Shown here one piece after another: positions 43,985 through 54,510 of a stretch of 57,851 nucleotides of DNA. The notes beneath the pieces are model-generated. The model did not search any database. It was given only the letters and a program-made list of their open reading frames with translations, and was not told the origin of the DNA. Source of the DNA: Chara braunii (lineage: Eukaryota; Streptophyta; Charophyceae; Charales; Characeae); assembly GCA_003427395.1 (NCBI GenBank), contig BFEA01000008.1:5204672-5262522 (forward strand). Direction: 5' to 3'. The position numbers and the translations under genes were made by a program. Positions within the stretch are counted from its first letter, which is position 1, and the number at the start of each line of letters is the position of its first letter.

Positions 43985-44567
43985 GAAAGAAAGAAAAAGC
44001 ACGCAGAGAGGGAGGGCAGGCTGCTGAACGAAGGGAGAAGGGAGGGAAGAAAGAGAGAAGGGAGGGAAGAAGGAGAAGGTAAGGAGAGGGAAGTTAAAGA
44101 GGGGAGGGAAGAGGAAGAAGGGAGGGAAGAGGGAGAAGGGAGGGAAGAGGGAGAAGGGAGGAGGGAAGTGGGAGAAGGGAGGGAAGAGGGAGGGAAGAGG
44201 GAGAAGGGAAGAAAGAGGGAGACGGGAGGGAAGAGGGAGAAAGGAGGGACGAGGGAGAGAGGGAAGAGGGTAGAGAGGAGGGAAGTGGGAAGAGGGAGAA
44301 GAGAGGGAAGAGGGAGAAGAGAGGGAAGGGGGAAGAGGGAGAAGAGGGAGGAGGGAGAAGAAGAGGGGATGAAGGAGAGTGAAGGGAGGAAGTGAGAAAG
44401 AGAAGAGAGGGAGGAGGGCGAGGGGGGGAAGAGGGAAAAAGGAGGGAAGAGGGGCGAAGGGAGGGAAGGAGGGAGAGGAAAGGAAGACGGAGAAGGGAGG
44501 GAAGAGGGAGGGAGAAGGGAGGGAAGAGGGAGGGAGGAGGGAAGGAGAAGGGAGAGAACAGTGACAG
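43985..44567. repeat. Polypurine minisatellite (GGGAGGGAAGA)n
   Basis: About 580 bp are almost purely A and G on the plus strand, built from GGGAGGGAAGAGGGAGAA-type units. The long open frames on both strands (Gly/Glu/Arg or Ser/Pro/Leu) are artefacts. Such tracts can form triplex or G-quadruplex DNA. Confidence 0.9.
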
Positions 44568-44638
44568 ATGGTAGAACAGGGGAGAAACGGAGAAGAGGAG
44601 ACGGATAACGAGCTTGTCCGCACCTTCTCAGGACTGAC

Positions 44639-44747
44639 TACCGTCTTCACCCGAATAGAACGCCCGGTCATTATGGCTGTATTTGGTGCAACTTTCAGTC
44701 CAGATACGGCGATAATTTTCGGGCGTTCTATTCGGGTGAAGACGGTA
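44639..44747. mobile_element. MITE family M, copy 3 (least diverged arms)
   Basis: TACCGTCTTCACCCGAATAG ... is perfectly complementary at its outer 28 bases to the end at 44747. The interior has GGTCATTATGGCTGTATTTG and AGATACGGCGATAATTTTCG. It is the youngest-looking copy in the window. Confidence 0.8.
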
Positions 44748-44909
44748 CTATGCGTGAACAGATGCAATGATTGGCTCATTGGGTACACACTGCATTCACT
44801 AGTTGATTGTTGATTGATTAACTCTTGATTCGGTCATTCATTCATTCAGACAGACAGGCTTATTAATTTTCTGTTAAGGAGCAAGCGGCTATATCCCAAA
44901 GGGACCAGG

Positions 44910-44940
<31 letters not shown>

Positions 44941-46705
44941 AGTTCATCCACAGGAAGACGTTTACAAATCAAGAAACACTTGTTATATTACTAGTAATAC
45001 TATATTTGCAATAATGAAACAGACGGGCGAGAAAAAAAGAGACAAAAAACGTTGAAAGCAACTGAAGCACTTTTTCCAACGGAAGCACCGATGCCGTCCA
45101 ATTCGAATCCCAGTTCAATAATTGTTCTCTTTTTCGACTAGAAAATCGTTCTGTCTGTCTCCTCTTTTTTTTCTTGTTTTTTTTTTTTTGTGGGGTAGAA
45201 TTGTAGGGATTTTTTTCCGAATGGACACCGCAGAACAATTGTTCAATTTTCTGTGCTCTCTAATGTTAGAAACATCTCTACAAGGAAAATGAGAGAGAAC
45301 GATTGAACGCCTTTCAATAATTCTTATTATTTCACTTAATTAAAGTCATTCATCCACTCATTCATACTGTCAATAGCCTTAAAAAAAAAAAAAAAAAAAA
45401 GGAAATCAAAGNNNNNNNNNNNNNNNNNNNNNNNNNNNNNNNNNNNNNNNNNNNNNNNNNNNNNNNNNNNNNNNNNNNNNNNNNNNNNNNNNNNNNNNNN
45501 NNNNNNNNNNNNNNNNNNNNNNNNNNNNNNNNNNNNNNNNNNNNNNNNNNNNNNNNNNNNNNNNNNNNNNNNNNNNNNNNNNNNNNNNNNNNNNNNNNNN
45601 NNNNNNNNNNNNNNNNNNNNNNNNNNNNNNNNNNNNNNNNNNNNNNNNNNNNNNNNNNNNNNNNNNNNNNNNNNNNNNNNNNNNNNNNNNNNNNNNNNNN
45701 NNNNNNNNNNNNNNNNNNNNNNNNNNNNNNNNNNNNNNNNNNNNNNNNNNNNNNNNNNNNNNNNNNNNNNNNNNNNNNNNNNNNNNNNNNNNNNNNNNNN
45801 NNNTCTCTCTCTCTCTCTCACATCGATTAGTTGTTTCTCTACAATAGGCAGAGAGCATTGATAGACAACGATAGCCAGAAAGATTTTGAAGTTACCCACC
45901 GCAATTCACATAGAAACAGCAAGTAAGCATCCCTCCTCCCTTCCCTCTCCCCTCCCCCCTCAAAAAAAAAAAACAAGAAAAAAAAGAGCACAATGAACGT
46001 AACAGACGCCGTGCAGTTTACAAACATCTATCATGAGCTGCATTGATTGATTGACTGACGTGATTGATTGATTGAACAATCGACTGATTGATTGATTGAT
46101 TGAACAATCGATTGATGATTGATTGACTGATTGATTGATTGATTGATTGATTTTGGGTCGGGCTGATGATAAAAGGAGGAATTTGATTACACTTCTACTC
46201 ACATTATAATTTTCCTCGTCTACCCGATCGTCCTAATTACAGACCAGAAGGAAGGGGGGGAGGGGGGGGGGGGGGGGGGGGAATCAAGCAAGAGAGAAGT
46301 CTCCGAACACTCGATGATCCTTCTCATCTGCTGGAACCCGATGATTGATATCATCATATCACCATCATCACGTAATGAAATCACCAATGATTGACATCAC
46401 CAACGATCGAACCCGTCCATTGATTAGACGAGTGATCGAACACGCTGATGACTACTTCGACGCATGATTAAGCCGCTGATTGCTTCGATTGACTTTCAGA
46501 CGCGGGATCGAACCCGATGATGATTGATTAGACGCACGATTAGACCTCTGATTGATTGATTATACGTACGTGCCTCGATCGAACCCGATGATCGATTGGA
46601 CGTGTGATTAAGCCGCTGATTCATTGATTAATTAATTGGACACGGGTTGTTGAGCCACGTGATTGATTAATCAGACACGTCCGATCGATCCTATGATGAT
46701 GGATG
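44748..46705. other. No supported gene; N gap and GATT-rich DNA
   Basis: Includes the N gap at 45412-45803, a G homopolymer near 46253-46281, and GATT/TGAT-rich quasi-tandem DNA at 46040-46680 (units like CTGATTGATTGATT and GACGCACGATTAGAC). The latter lies directly downstream of the CAL gene and includes its likely 3' flank. Confidence 0.6.
45412..45803. other. Assembly gap (392 N)
   Basis: Bounded on the right by (TC)n and on the left shortly after an A run. A collapsed (GA)n microsatellite is the likely content. Confidence 0.95.
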
Positions 46706-47728
46706 TCACGTGGCGGTGGCTTTCCCAGCAAGTGACTCCTTGAGCGCCTCTGCTTCCAAGTACGCTGAAGAGTAAGGCAGGAACTCCGACGCGTGCTCTC
46801 CTGCCACTGTATTCATTGCCACGGATAACGTCGGGATCGCGGCGATCTCGTCGGTCGTCAGATCTCTCACGTATCGGGCAGGGTTTCCCCCCCACAACTT
46901 TTTCCCGCCAATCAAACGACCGGGCGGAACGACAGACCCCGCTTCGAGGATCGCATTCTTCTCGACGACCGCTCCTTCCATCACCACGCAGCGGTCGCCG
47001 ACGACCACCTGGTCCTCGATTGTGCAAGCGCGCAAGGTACACCCCGCTCCTACTGACACGTATCGCCCGATGACGGTATCAGACGCAACAGAGGAAGATA
47101 CCCCCGCCGACTTCGGCGCGCTGTGAATCACACTCTTCTCCTGAATGCTGGAGTAGAACCCCACCTTGACTTTGCTGAGGTCGCCCCTCAACACACAACC
47201 ATACCAAATCGTGGCCCGATCTTCGATTTCCACGTCACCAATCAGCGTCGCATTGGGTGCCACGTAAGCATCAACAGCTACATCCGGTTCTTTGTCGTTT
47301 AGCACAACGATCTGGCGATGTCGATTATACAACTCCTGCGCGGCTCGATTACTGGTCCAGCCAGCGATTTGACGGCGGCCTTGCGTCAGAGAGGAGGAAG
47401 AGTGCCACGTTGCAGGTGGATGAGCCCTGACCACGCGGCGACACGCGGCTGTCATTCCTGGCACGTGGGAGGTGGAGAACGTGCGAGGGGAGGAGGAGCA
47501 AGAAGAAGCCGCCGTCGCCAAGGGAGGAGAAGCAGAAGCATCGCCGGCGGATCCGCTCTGAAGCTGCAATTGGCCGAACGCGCGCGCATGGCACGACACG
47601 TGGCTCTCTCTCGTCGCGGCGGCTGAAATGCCGCCTGCGGGAAGCGGACCCCCGCTGCCCCTTTCTAACACCACAGAGATGGAACGGATGACCGTCCGCG
47701 TACACCTTCTTCCCGCCATGGCCGCCAT
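46706..47728 (-). CDS. Gamma-carbonic-anhydrase-like protein (CAL), mitochondrial complex I subunit
   Basis: Single open frame, 340 residues from the chosen ATG. The C-terminal 200 residues are a left-handed beta-helix of the gamma-CA family: VDAYVAPNATLIGDVEI, IWYGCVLRGDLSKVKVG, SIQEKSVIH, LEAGSVVPPGRLIGG, LWGGNPARYVRDLT, then SEFLPYSSAYLEAE. The tail and the PPGR/NPAR segments match plant GAMMA-CAL1/2, which with gamma-CA proteins form the matrix-facing trimer on the membrane arm of complex I. One zinc-ligand-type His is kept (residue 202, SVIHSA). The two others, in the usual GHSAVIHG, are replaced (GAGCTLRA, residues 227-234), so it should be structural rather than a carbonic anhydrase. 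The first 130 residues are Arg/Ser/Ala-rich without acidic runs, fitting a long mitochondrial presequence (plant CALs are about 250 residues). An upstream ATG at 47824 would add 32 residues. I prefer 47728 (MAAMAGRR) because two G-box motifs lie just before it. No intron is seen. Confidence 0.9.
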   Translation of the reverse strand: MAAMAGRRCTRTVIRSISVVLERGSGGPLPAGGISAAATRESHVSCHARAFGQLQLQSGSAGDASASPPLATAASSCSSSPRTFSTSHVPGMTAACRRVVRAHPPATWHSSSSLTQGRRQIAGWTSNRAAQELYNRHRQIVVLNDKEPDVAVDAYVAPNATLIGDVEIEDRATIWYGCVLRGDLSKVKVGFYSSIQEKSVIHSAPKSAGVSSSVASDTVIGRYVSVGAGCTLRACTIEDQVVVGDRCVVMEGAVVEKNAILEAGSVVPPGRLIGGKKLWGGNPARYVRDLTTDEIAAIPTLSVAMNTVAGEHASEFLPYSSAYLEAEALKESLAGKATAT

Positions 47729-47745
47729 AGTTTTCGTCACCAAGG

Positions 47746-47770
47746 CCACGTGCGCCCGTTGTCCACGTGG
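47746..47770 (-). promoter_or_regulatory. Paired G-box motifs upstream of the CAL start
   Basis: CCACGTG at 47746-47752 and CCACGTGG at 47763-47770 lie 18-42 bp upstream of the preferred ATG. CACGTG is the plant G-box bound by bZIP and bHLH factors. The position suggests a promoter or 5' UTR, which argues against the longer reading frame; function is inferred. Confidence 0.4.
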
Positions 47771-47828
47771 CGCAATGCTGTGAAGACGAAGCACTGGGCT
47801 TGACTGCGCGTCCTCGCAGAACACTTCC

Positions 47829-48582
47829 CCTTAGGCCGTAATGAGCCACGCCCCAGTCTGAGGGGGTACTGAGGGTGAAACGCGCGGGGAACACTGTCAG
47901 CCACTCTCCCAAAACCGGCTACCCTCTGCGGTGTTCGCCCGCCCACACGTGCGCCCGTCCGCCCGTCCTTCCCCCCGTCGGGTATCCAGTTTGGCTGCGC
48001 TTAGGGCATACTCGCAACACGTAGGGCCTTTTTTTTGTTTTTTTTTAATCACGTATTTTATTTATGGACGTAATTGTGGTCATATACATGACAGAGCGGC
48101 CGTGAATGCAGTCCGATACATTAAGGATTGTATATTTTTTTTTTTTTGGGAACACAAACCACCAGTACCTCCGAGCCTATTTTCGACGTGGTACTGGCCA
48201 GTACCCGAACTTTTAGGAGGCCGGGCCCGACAACAGTCCGAGCCTATTTTCGACGTGGTACTGGCCAGTACCCCCCGACAACGGCGGCCGTCGTTTCGTT
48301 TCGGCCTCCTGAAAGGTCGGAGGCCGAGTATTTTCGAACCGTCAAAGGTACTGGTGGTTGCGGTTTTCCATTTTTTCCCCTCAGAATTCGAATTCCATCC
48401 CTTTGGCAATTTGAGGCCGGGGTCCTCAACATTACTTGCCCCCGCTCGAAGAACAGTTGTGCTGGAAGCATCATCCAGCTTAGCTAACAAGCAACAAATG
48501 GCCTGCCGGCCTGTTTTCAATAGACCCCGCGGCTCACAGGCTGCTTCCTAGCCTACCCCTAACCTGTCTAACCTACCAACCC
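47829..48582. repeat. Non-coding with 67-bp-spaced duplication
   Basis: CCGAGCCTATTTTCGACGTG plus GTACTGGCCAGTACC occurs at 48171-48205 and identically at 48238-48272. GTACTGGCCAGTACC is itself palindromic. Open frames on both strands here overlap and have no family resemblance. Confidence 0.6.
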
Positions 48583-49075
48583 GGGGCCGGGACCCACATG
48601 CACCGTGTAGTTGTAGTTTTCTACAGTGTGCGACGTGTGGGGGGCGGGAAAATCCAGAAAACTGCTTGGCTGTAAGTGGGGCATGGCGTCCGGTGGTTGG
48701 TGGCCAACCTCAATTCGAATCATCTTCCGTTTTGTGGCGGTAAAATCACAGTAAGATCCCTCCATAACTTCAAAGTGGCGGTAAAATCACGGACTTTCAA
48801 CCAAAACAATCAACGCAGAGGACCGCGGTCGTTAGCAATCGCACTTTTCTTGGAATAGCTTTCTACCACGCAGAACATGGTCTCGCCTGGATACAAATGT
48901 GATACAAATATCCGAAAGACTCGGAAACCCCGCGCTCTTCTCACATCCGCGCGGGTTGACTGTGCGCATGTCCGATCCGGGTCCATCATGCATTCAGGAT
49001 TCGCTGCCCGCAGCCGCCCGACGCCACCCGCTGCCGCCCAACTAAACTACACGGCGCATGTGGGTCCCGGCCGCT
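48583..49075. mobile_element. TIR-flanked segment, about 490 bp
   Basis: GGCCGGGACCCACATGCACC (from about 48583), continuing GTGTAGTTGTAGTT, has its inverse at 49038-49075 (GGCGCATGTGGGTCCCGGCC). No transposase is present. AAAGTGGCGGTAAAATCACGG-like text is repeated inside (48734 and 48775). A non-autonomous DNA transposon is likely; flanking duplications are unclear. Confidence 0.6.
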
Positions 49076-49078
49076 TTC

Positions 49079-49089
49079 GTATAAATACG
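49079..49089 (+). promoter_or_regulatory. TATA box candidate
   Basis: CGTATAAATAC contains a consensus plant TATA box 58 bp before the ATG at 49147. It lies directly at the outer edge of the TIR segment. Confidence 0.35.
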
Positions 49090-49146
49090 TGCCTTTTTTT
49101 CCCTTTTCCCATATTTCCTCTGGTCTTTCAAGAGCGTCCGGACATT

Positions 49147-49215
49147 ATGTTCCCCAACCCCCGACACAAGAGGCACGTTAACGACTGCATCAAGATTTTT
49201 CGGTTGGGTGAGGTA
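49147..49215 (+). CDS. Possible first exon, unidentified protein
   Basis: ATG at 49147 opens MFPNPRHKRHVNDCIKIFRL, which has normal codon and residue composition, and is followed by GGTGAG (about 49206) and GAGGTACTAG, either of which could be a splice donor. The open frame continues to 49389 but becomes Phe-rich and low quality after a T run. I do not recognise the protein and find no second exon, so this stays speculative. Confidence 0.25.
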
Positions 49216-49389
49216 CTAGTGGTTTTTGTGCATGAACGGGGTTATGAGCCCCTTCCTTTTTTTTTTGAAGCTTCTTCGACGACCACGCTCGAACTAATCC
49301 AGTTTCAATTCCTCTACTCGGCTCATATCGCATTCCTGCCAAATGGTCATGTCGGACTTCAGATTGTCTCCGTCAACATAGGGTTGTAA

Positions 49390-52373
49390 TTTTGGTTTTA
49401 CGAGCCCTCGCTATCTGCAAGGTTTGTCCTTGATTTTGAGGGCTCCGATGGACAGTCCACATCGGTTAATCTTGTCCATTCAATTTTGTAATTTTATGCA
49501 TTGTCCTTATATTTGATTGCGATTTTCGCTCGGGTTTTACGTGCGTCTGAGCGTGGTCGAAATTATTTTTCTTCCACTTTCTCCAGATTCTAGAGATCAC
49601 AAATGCATGTTCGAATACTTCACAATATTTTTTTTTTTTTTTTCATGTAAATTTGGGGGATGTCCCCATAAGCCCTGTGAAATTTTGTTGATGGAGAATA
49701 GAATAAGAATCGACGTAGGAATTCGTGCGCCTCAGGCTCAGCACTTGCACACATACTTTTAATTCGAGCTTTTCAATTTCAATTTGGCTTAAGTTTATGA
49801 ATTAGGCGCAACTTCACTAACACTTTTGCATAAATGTTTTGATGCCTTTTTTCTTTACGCGAATGCATCTCTTTGTGCCCCAACCCCCTTTCTTTGCACC
49901 ATCATTTGCAAATTGTAACTGTTTTCGTCTCCTTCTCTTCGCGCTCTTTCTTTCATCTTGGTCCTCTTAAATCTTGGTTTTGTTTCATACTACTTTTCGT
50001 AACCTCCTTTCCCGCATTCCTTTACACGAGAGGAGGCCTTGTTGATCCCCTAAGTAATCGTGGAAGTCATACGACAGTGTGTAAGGAGGCTATGAACTCC
50101 TCACTCTGCAATTATTTTTGGTCCCGTTGTCTTGTTTCATACTACTTCCTATAACCTCATTTCCCGCATTCCTTTACACGAGAGGAGGTCTTGTTGATCC
50201 GCTAAGTAATCGTAGAACTTGAAGTCATACGGCAGCGTGTAAAGCGGCTCTGAATTCCTTACTCAATCCGATTGGCTACGAAGTGCTTTGAGGAGATCGA
50301 CATGACTCTCCCTCCTGCTTCTCTTTCTCTATTCCCTCTCCTCTCCTATCTGTCATCATCACCCTTTTTTCATCTCCTTCGCAACTATAAATTTTGCAAC
50401 CGTATCGCTTTTGCTCTCTCGCAATGTATCTGCTAACTCTGTTGGAGTAAAGGCTAGATGAGATGGTAATCAGCAAGTCGGAAACTCCTGACAAGTTGGT
50501 TACAACTGTAGGGGATTGCATGCTAGATCGCTACAACGGACTACGAACTTTGGACGAATCCTCATAGTAGTTGACTTGACGGGGTGACAATCGTTGTGAT
50601 TTAGAACTAAGTATATGGCGGTCGGGATCTTCAGTTTTCGAGCGAGGTAAGGTGTATTGATGGGTAGTTGGTCCGAGGCCAAAGCTAAGGAGCGAAAAGT
50701 CTTGTTTCTGTCATTTTCTTCCTCGTCTCGTATTTGGCAAGTTGAATGGCGAGACTCATGTTTCCCTTCTCAATCAAATTAGTGTGTATGTTTTTTTTCT
50801 CTCACTCTCATTTGGATGCATGCATGAGTGAATGGTGATTGTACGTGTATGATGACTCACAATGGTTGTAAGTATGTAACCGCATGGAACTGTCTTCGAG
50901 TCTTACCCCTCACCCCGCTCTCTCATTTTTAGGATCTCGTTGGGCGTAAATCTTCAAAACGCGAGTGTCGGCGGAGGCTGGTCATCCGAATAAATGTCTC
51001 TACCAGATGATGATATATTTTCAATCCTTTGCATTTTTTTTTTAGAACGAATGTATCGAGGTGTAGGTGATGGCTGAATGAATTATTTTTTTTTTTTTTT
51101 TTTTTTTCGTAGTTATTATATTTTACGGTGGACAATCACCGCACCCTTATTTAATAAAAGTCTGTAACTCTCTCATTACAATCTTTTACTTCTTCAAGTT
51201 GCAAGATGAATTATAACAAGCAGATTAATTGTGCCCATGTGGGCTAAAGCCAAGAAGCACTCCAGTCGGCTAACGTCCTCATTGTAGTTTTCTCTCCTTA
51301 ATTTTGAAAAAATGTCTTTAGGGATATTTTTTCCTTCTATTGATTTTCTATATCATGATGGGATGTTTAGTTTATATTGTTTGTGAATGATTGGATGAAG
51401 TAGCTATTTTTTTTTGTGTGACTCCCTGAAATTAATCCTTGTTTTTTTCTTTTGGATACTAGTAATTGTCTCTTCGAAAATCCATTTCTAAATTCATCCA
51501 TTAGTTTCATGGATATCCCCCTTCGTAAAGGAACATCAAGCATAAAAATCACATCGTACTCCCTAATTTCGTCTATGCAGGCGATCCCCGAAGTTAATGG
51601 AGGCTAATCATATTGTTTTGTATATGCATCGGTTATGTGGACTAAACCAGGTGAATCATCGGGATGCCCACTTCTCGAGCATCCCCGCTCACGACCTTTC
51701 TCATACAACCAGGACAAGACACATGTTTGTAAGTGGGATGTACACGAACTTGAGGTCGTACCCAAAATCAGTGACCTTTATCATTTTTCATTAAGTCGGT
51801 TTTTGCACTTATCGATGCTCATTTTTCTCCCTATTCCGTTTTGTTACCCTTTAACGAGCTGATTATCATCTGGAGGCTGACAGTTATTCCCCATTGAACC
51901 CATATTTGTTCAATGATTGTCGTCATACGGAACGATTCCGAACCTAGGGGTTTAACTATCAGATAAGTGACGATAAGGAATTCAACAAGAAAGCAATAAG
52001 ACTGCGATTTTGAGCTCGACGAGGAACATCGTCGAACCCTCGTGCGAAACCGAGATCCCACGTGTGTTCGCGCTCCTTTTCGATTCAGGAAAAAAAATCG
52101 CATTGCTCACGACAAAGTTCAAGGATATTTTTTGGATTAGGTAGTCGTTGATTAGGGAATCTCTATCGACCTTCCGACCTTACTCATCGCTCCATATCAA
52201 CGACGGAGACGGAGAAACAACCCTCCTCTTTCTTTTTTTATTCTTAAACCACCACTATCTTTGAGCGGTGTTGCACTTAGGAATATAACCTATACCACAT
52301 ATTTCGGGGGTTTGGCGGAGGCCAGACCCAATGACGATCGTCATTGATAAATTGCATCGGCGGTAGTTATTGC
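49390..52373. other. No supported gene; one 152-bp tandem duplication
   Basis: TTTCATACTACTTTTCGTAA (from 49983) recurs diverged at 50135, with CCCGCATTCCTTTACACGAG and GTTGATCC-CTAAGTAATCG in step. In each copy TTTACAC and GTGTAA are complementary, so each unit can fold. The rest is AT-rich with T runs. It could be intron sequence of the gene suggested at 49147. Confidence 0.5.
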
Positions 52374-52830
52374 GTTGTCGAGCGCATCGGCCTCCGTGTG
52401 AGCGAGGGCCCTCCCGGCTATGTCACGCTGAAGTTAAAATGAACAAAATCAGAGACAACTTAGGACGATGCACAATTAGTCCCATTAACCGCCGAGACGG
52501 ACGCGTTTGCATTGCCCCTTCGTCGCTGTAGCCGGGTGCGCCAGCTGTACATCCCGGGGTCCCCTACGACAGGATAGGTTCTCGCAGGGCACGTCTTCCC
52601 TTCCCTAAGGGGCTGTCACCACCCTTAGGGGCGTATCCCTACCGAGGTACCGACCCACGTGCGAAAAGTTTTATATGCAGTCGCAGAGGTAGATCAGCCG
52701 AGGGCGTTTGCTCGTTCGCAGTAGTATAGATACACTTGGTTAACGCCAAGTGGACCTGAACGTCGCTCGTTCCTAGGGCACTGACCTCCCAGGTGTCGAA
52801 CAAACGTCGGTCGACTAGGACGGTCTCAAC
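52374..52830 (-). repeat. Solo or truncated LTR, reverse copy of the 22.8-kb LTR
   Basis: Its reverse complement matches 22790-23222 through GTCCTAGTCGACCG, GGGATACGCCCC, CCTATCCTGTC and the end CCGATGCGCTCGACAACG. No PBS or gag-pol is next to it, so it may be a solo LTR. Its 5' limit is undefined. Confidence 0.6.
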
Positions 52831-54299
52831 CAAGCGTGAAACCCAACATTCATCCTAGTCCCTTTTACACACAATCAAAAAAAAGTTACAATATCCAGAT
52901 AATTATATCAAAAGAAATCGACCGCAGCCGACACAAATACATATATATTCAACCCAAAGTAACATCTAGGAGAATCCAAATCTTAATTTGATACGTCTAA
53001 TAACACAAGACCAAAAATAATCCAACCTCTTCAGGTCGAATACCATAAACAATCAACATACAATCGCCAACGAGAAGTTGCATTAATGCAGCCGACAAGG
53101 TAGTCGGACTGCCTTAGTTTTGACTTGATGAGACACACTGCCAAATTTTTTTTTCCAACTAGAGTCGACCTATGATTGAGCATGCATACGCCTGTCTTCA
53201 TACATTCTCGATCTTCCTGGATGACATGTTGCTTCGCGGATGATTCTTGATCAGAGGCATTGCTTGACGTGCTGCATGCCTCTTCCTCTAGGAAGTGGTT
53301 ACTGGATATTCCTTCCCCTCGCTTGAGCCCGAAGACCCAGATCTCAGAGGTTGGGCCGTCACCACCGAGTCGGCAAAGTACCACCCCCGACGAGTCGGGT
53401 CCACTCCAAGTCGATAGCAGGGCCGGCTCCGAAAGCATACGGACCCCCGCCTTGGATGCTTCCTAGAGAAAAGGGAACGCGTTCACCCCAAGTAATTCTC
53501 AATTATTCTTATCCCTTCTCGGTTCATGGTAATTTAGGCGTAAAGAAATTAAATGAGGTAGAGAATGAGAATCACTTGGACAGGCATAGGTATAGAAGGT
53601 CATTCCGGTTAAATGCGTAAATCATGGGAAAATGCTAAGTCCAATTGACTGCATTTCCATTTTATTCGCAAGTTTTCTTTCATGGCACCTGTTGAAATTA
53701 CTCATTTCATAATTCAGGTACTTTTGTCATGCAGGCAAGTGAAAGATAGAAACATGACAATCCCTTTCTCCATCCCAAATAGGCAATGTCAATCTCCATA
53801 GCAACATCCTCCTACCTACCTACACAACATGCAAAGAAAACAAGTTCAAAAGAAGATAGTACAATCCCATGCTCAAGTCAGACCTTTTCATTCACATGCA
53901 TAATTCACACAACTTTCCTCTGCCTTTTCTTTTAAACATTCAAAACAACAAGGTCGAGCAAAGTGTGGTTTCACACAGGTGTGAAGGAAAATCCGAGTCA
54001 TTCAACTGACCTTGAGTGAAGTTGAAATAGTACACTCAAGAAGACCGTATGAATTTTTTGCTCTCCTGACGAGAAGGTTGACGTACCCAGTCGTCTCCAA
54101 AGTGATCGACACCACTCTCCTGTGATGACCGCCTGCCGGAACACCCTCTCAGCACCCAATCGCTTTTCAATGCTCAGGCGGCGTTACCCTGTTACCACCA
54201 CTTCAAAATGAAGACACAGTTTTAACACACCTCCACTGTGTCCACGCCCCACTTCCACTTAGTGCACAACTATTGTCGCTACTAGCGCCGTCACTGCAA
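52831..54299. other. No supported gene
   Basis: Short frames only; the longest (135 codons, minus, 53031-53438) has no recognisable domain. No clear repeat or RNA signal beyond the LTR edge. Confidence 0.5.
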
Positions 54300-54304
54300 A
54301 AAAA

Positions 54305-54510
54305 ACGGCAGCGCTTTCGCCGCACCGTCAAGAAACTAATGCTGCAGTCGTAAGAATTCGGCAGCGCTTCCGCACCGCCACCAAGAAACCAAGTGCCGCC
54401 GCTGCAAAATTTCGGCAGCGCTTCCGCACCACCACCAAGAAAGCAAGCGCCGCTGCCAAGAAACCAAGTGCTGCCGCTGCAAAATTTTGGCAGCACTTCC
54501 TTCCCAAAAA
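54305..54510. repeat. 58-bp minisatellite, about 3.5 units
   Basis: GGCAGCGCTTCCGCACC followed by ACCAAGAAACCAAGTGCCGC and CGCTGCAAAATTT is repeated in tandem. On the minus strand it reads as Gly/Phe/Cys-rich peptide repeats (ALPKFCSGGTWFLGGG) in two frames of over 100 codons. A coding role is possible but unsupported. Confidence 0.75.

Noticed and set aside
43943-44788. 281-residue minus-strand frame rich in Ser/Pro/Leu/Phe
   Set aside because: It is the antisense of a polypurine minisatellite and runs through a MITE at its start.
46671-47073. Other frames over the CAL gene (minus 123 residues, plus 85 residues)
   Set aside because: Arg-rich shadows of the CAL reading frame.
48080-48551. 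Overlapping frames of 206, 146 and 119 residues
   Set aside because: Both strands and several frames are open over a duplicated non-coding segment; no family resemblance.
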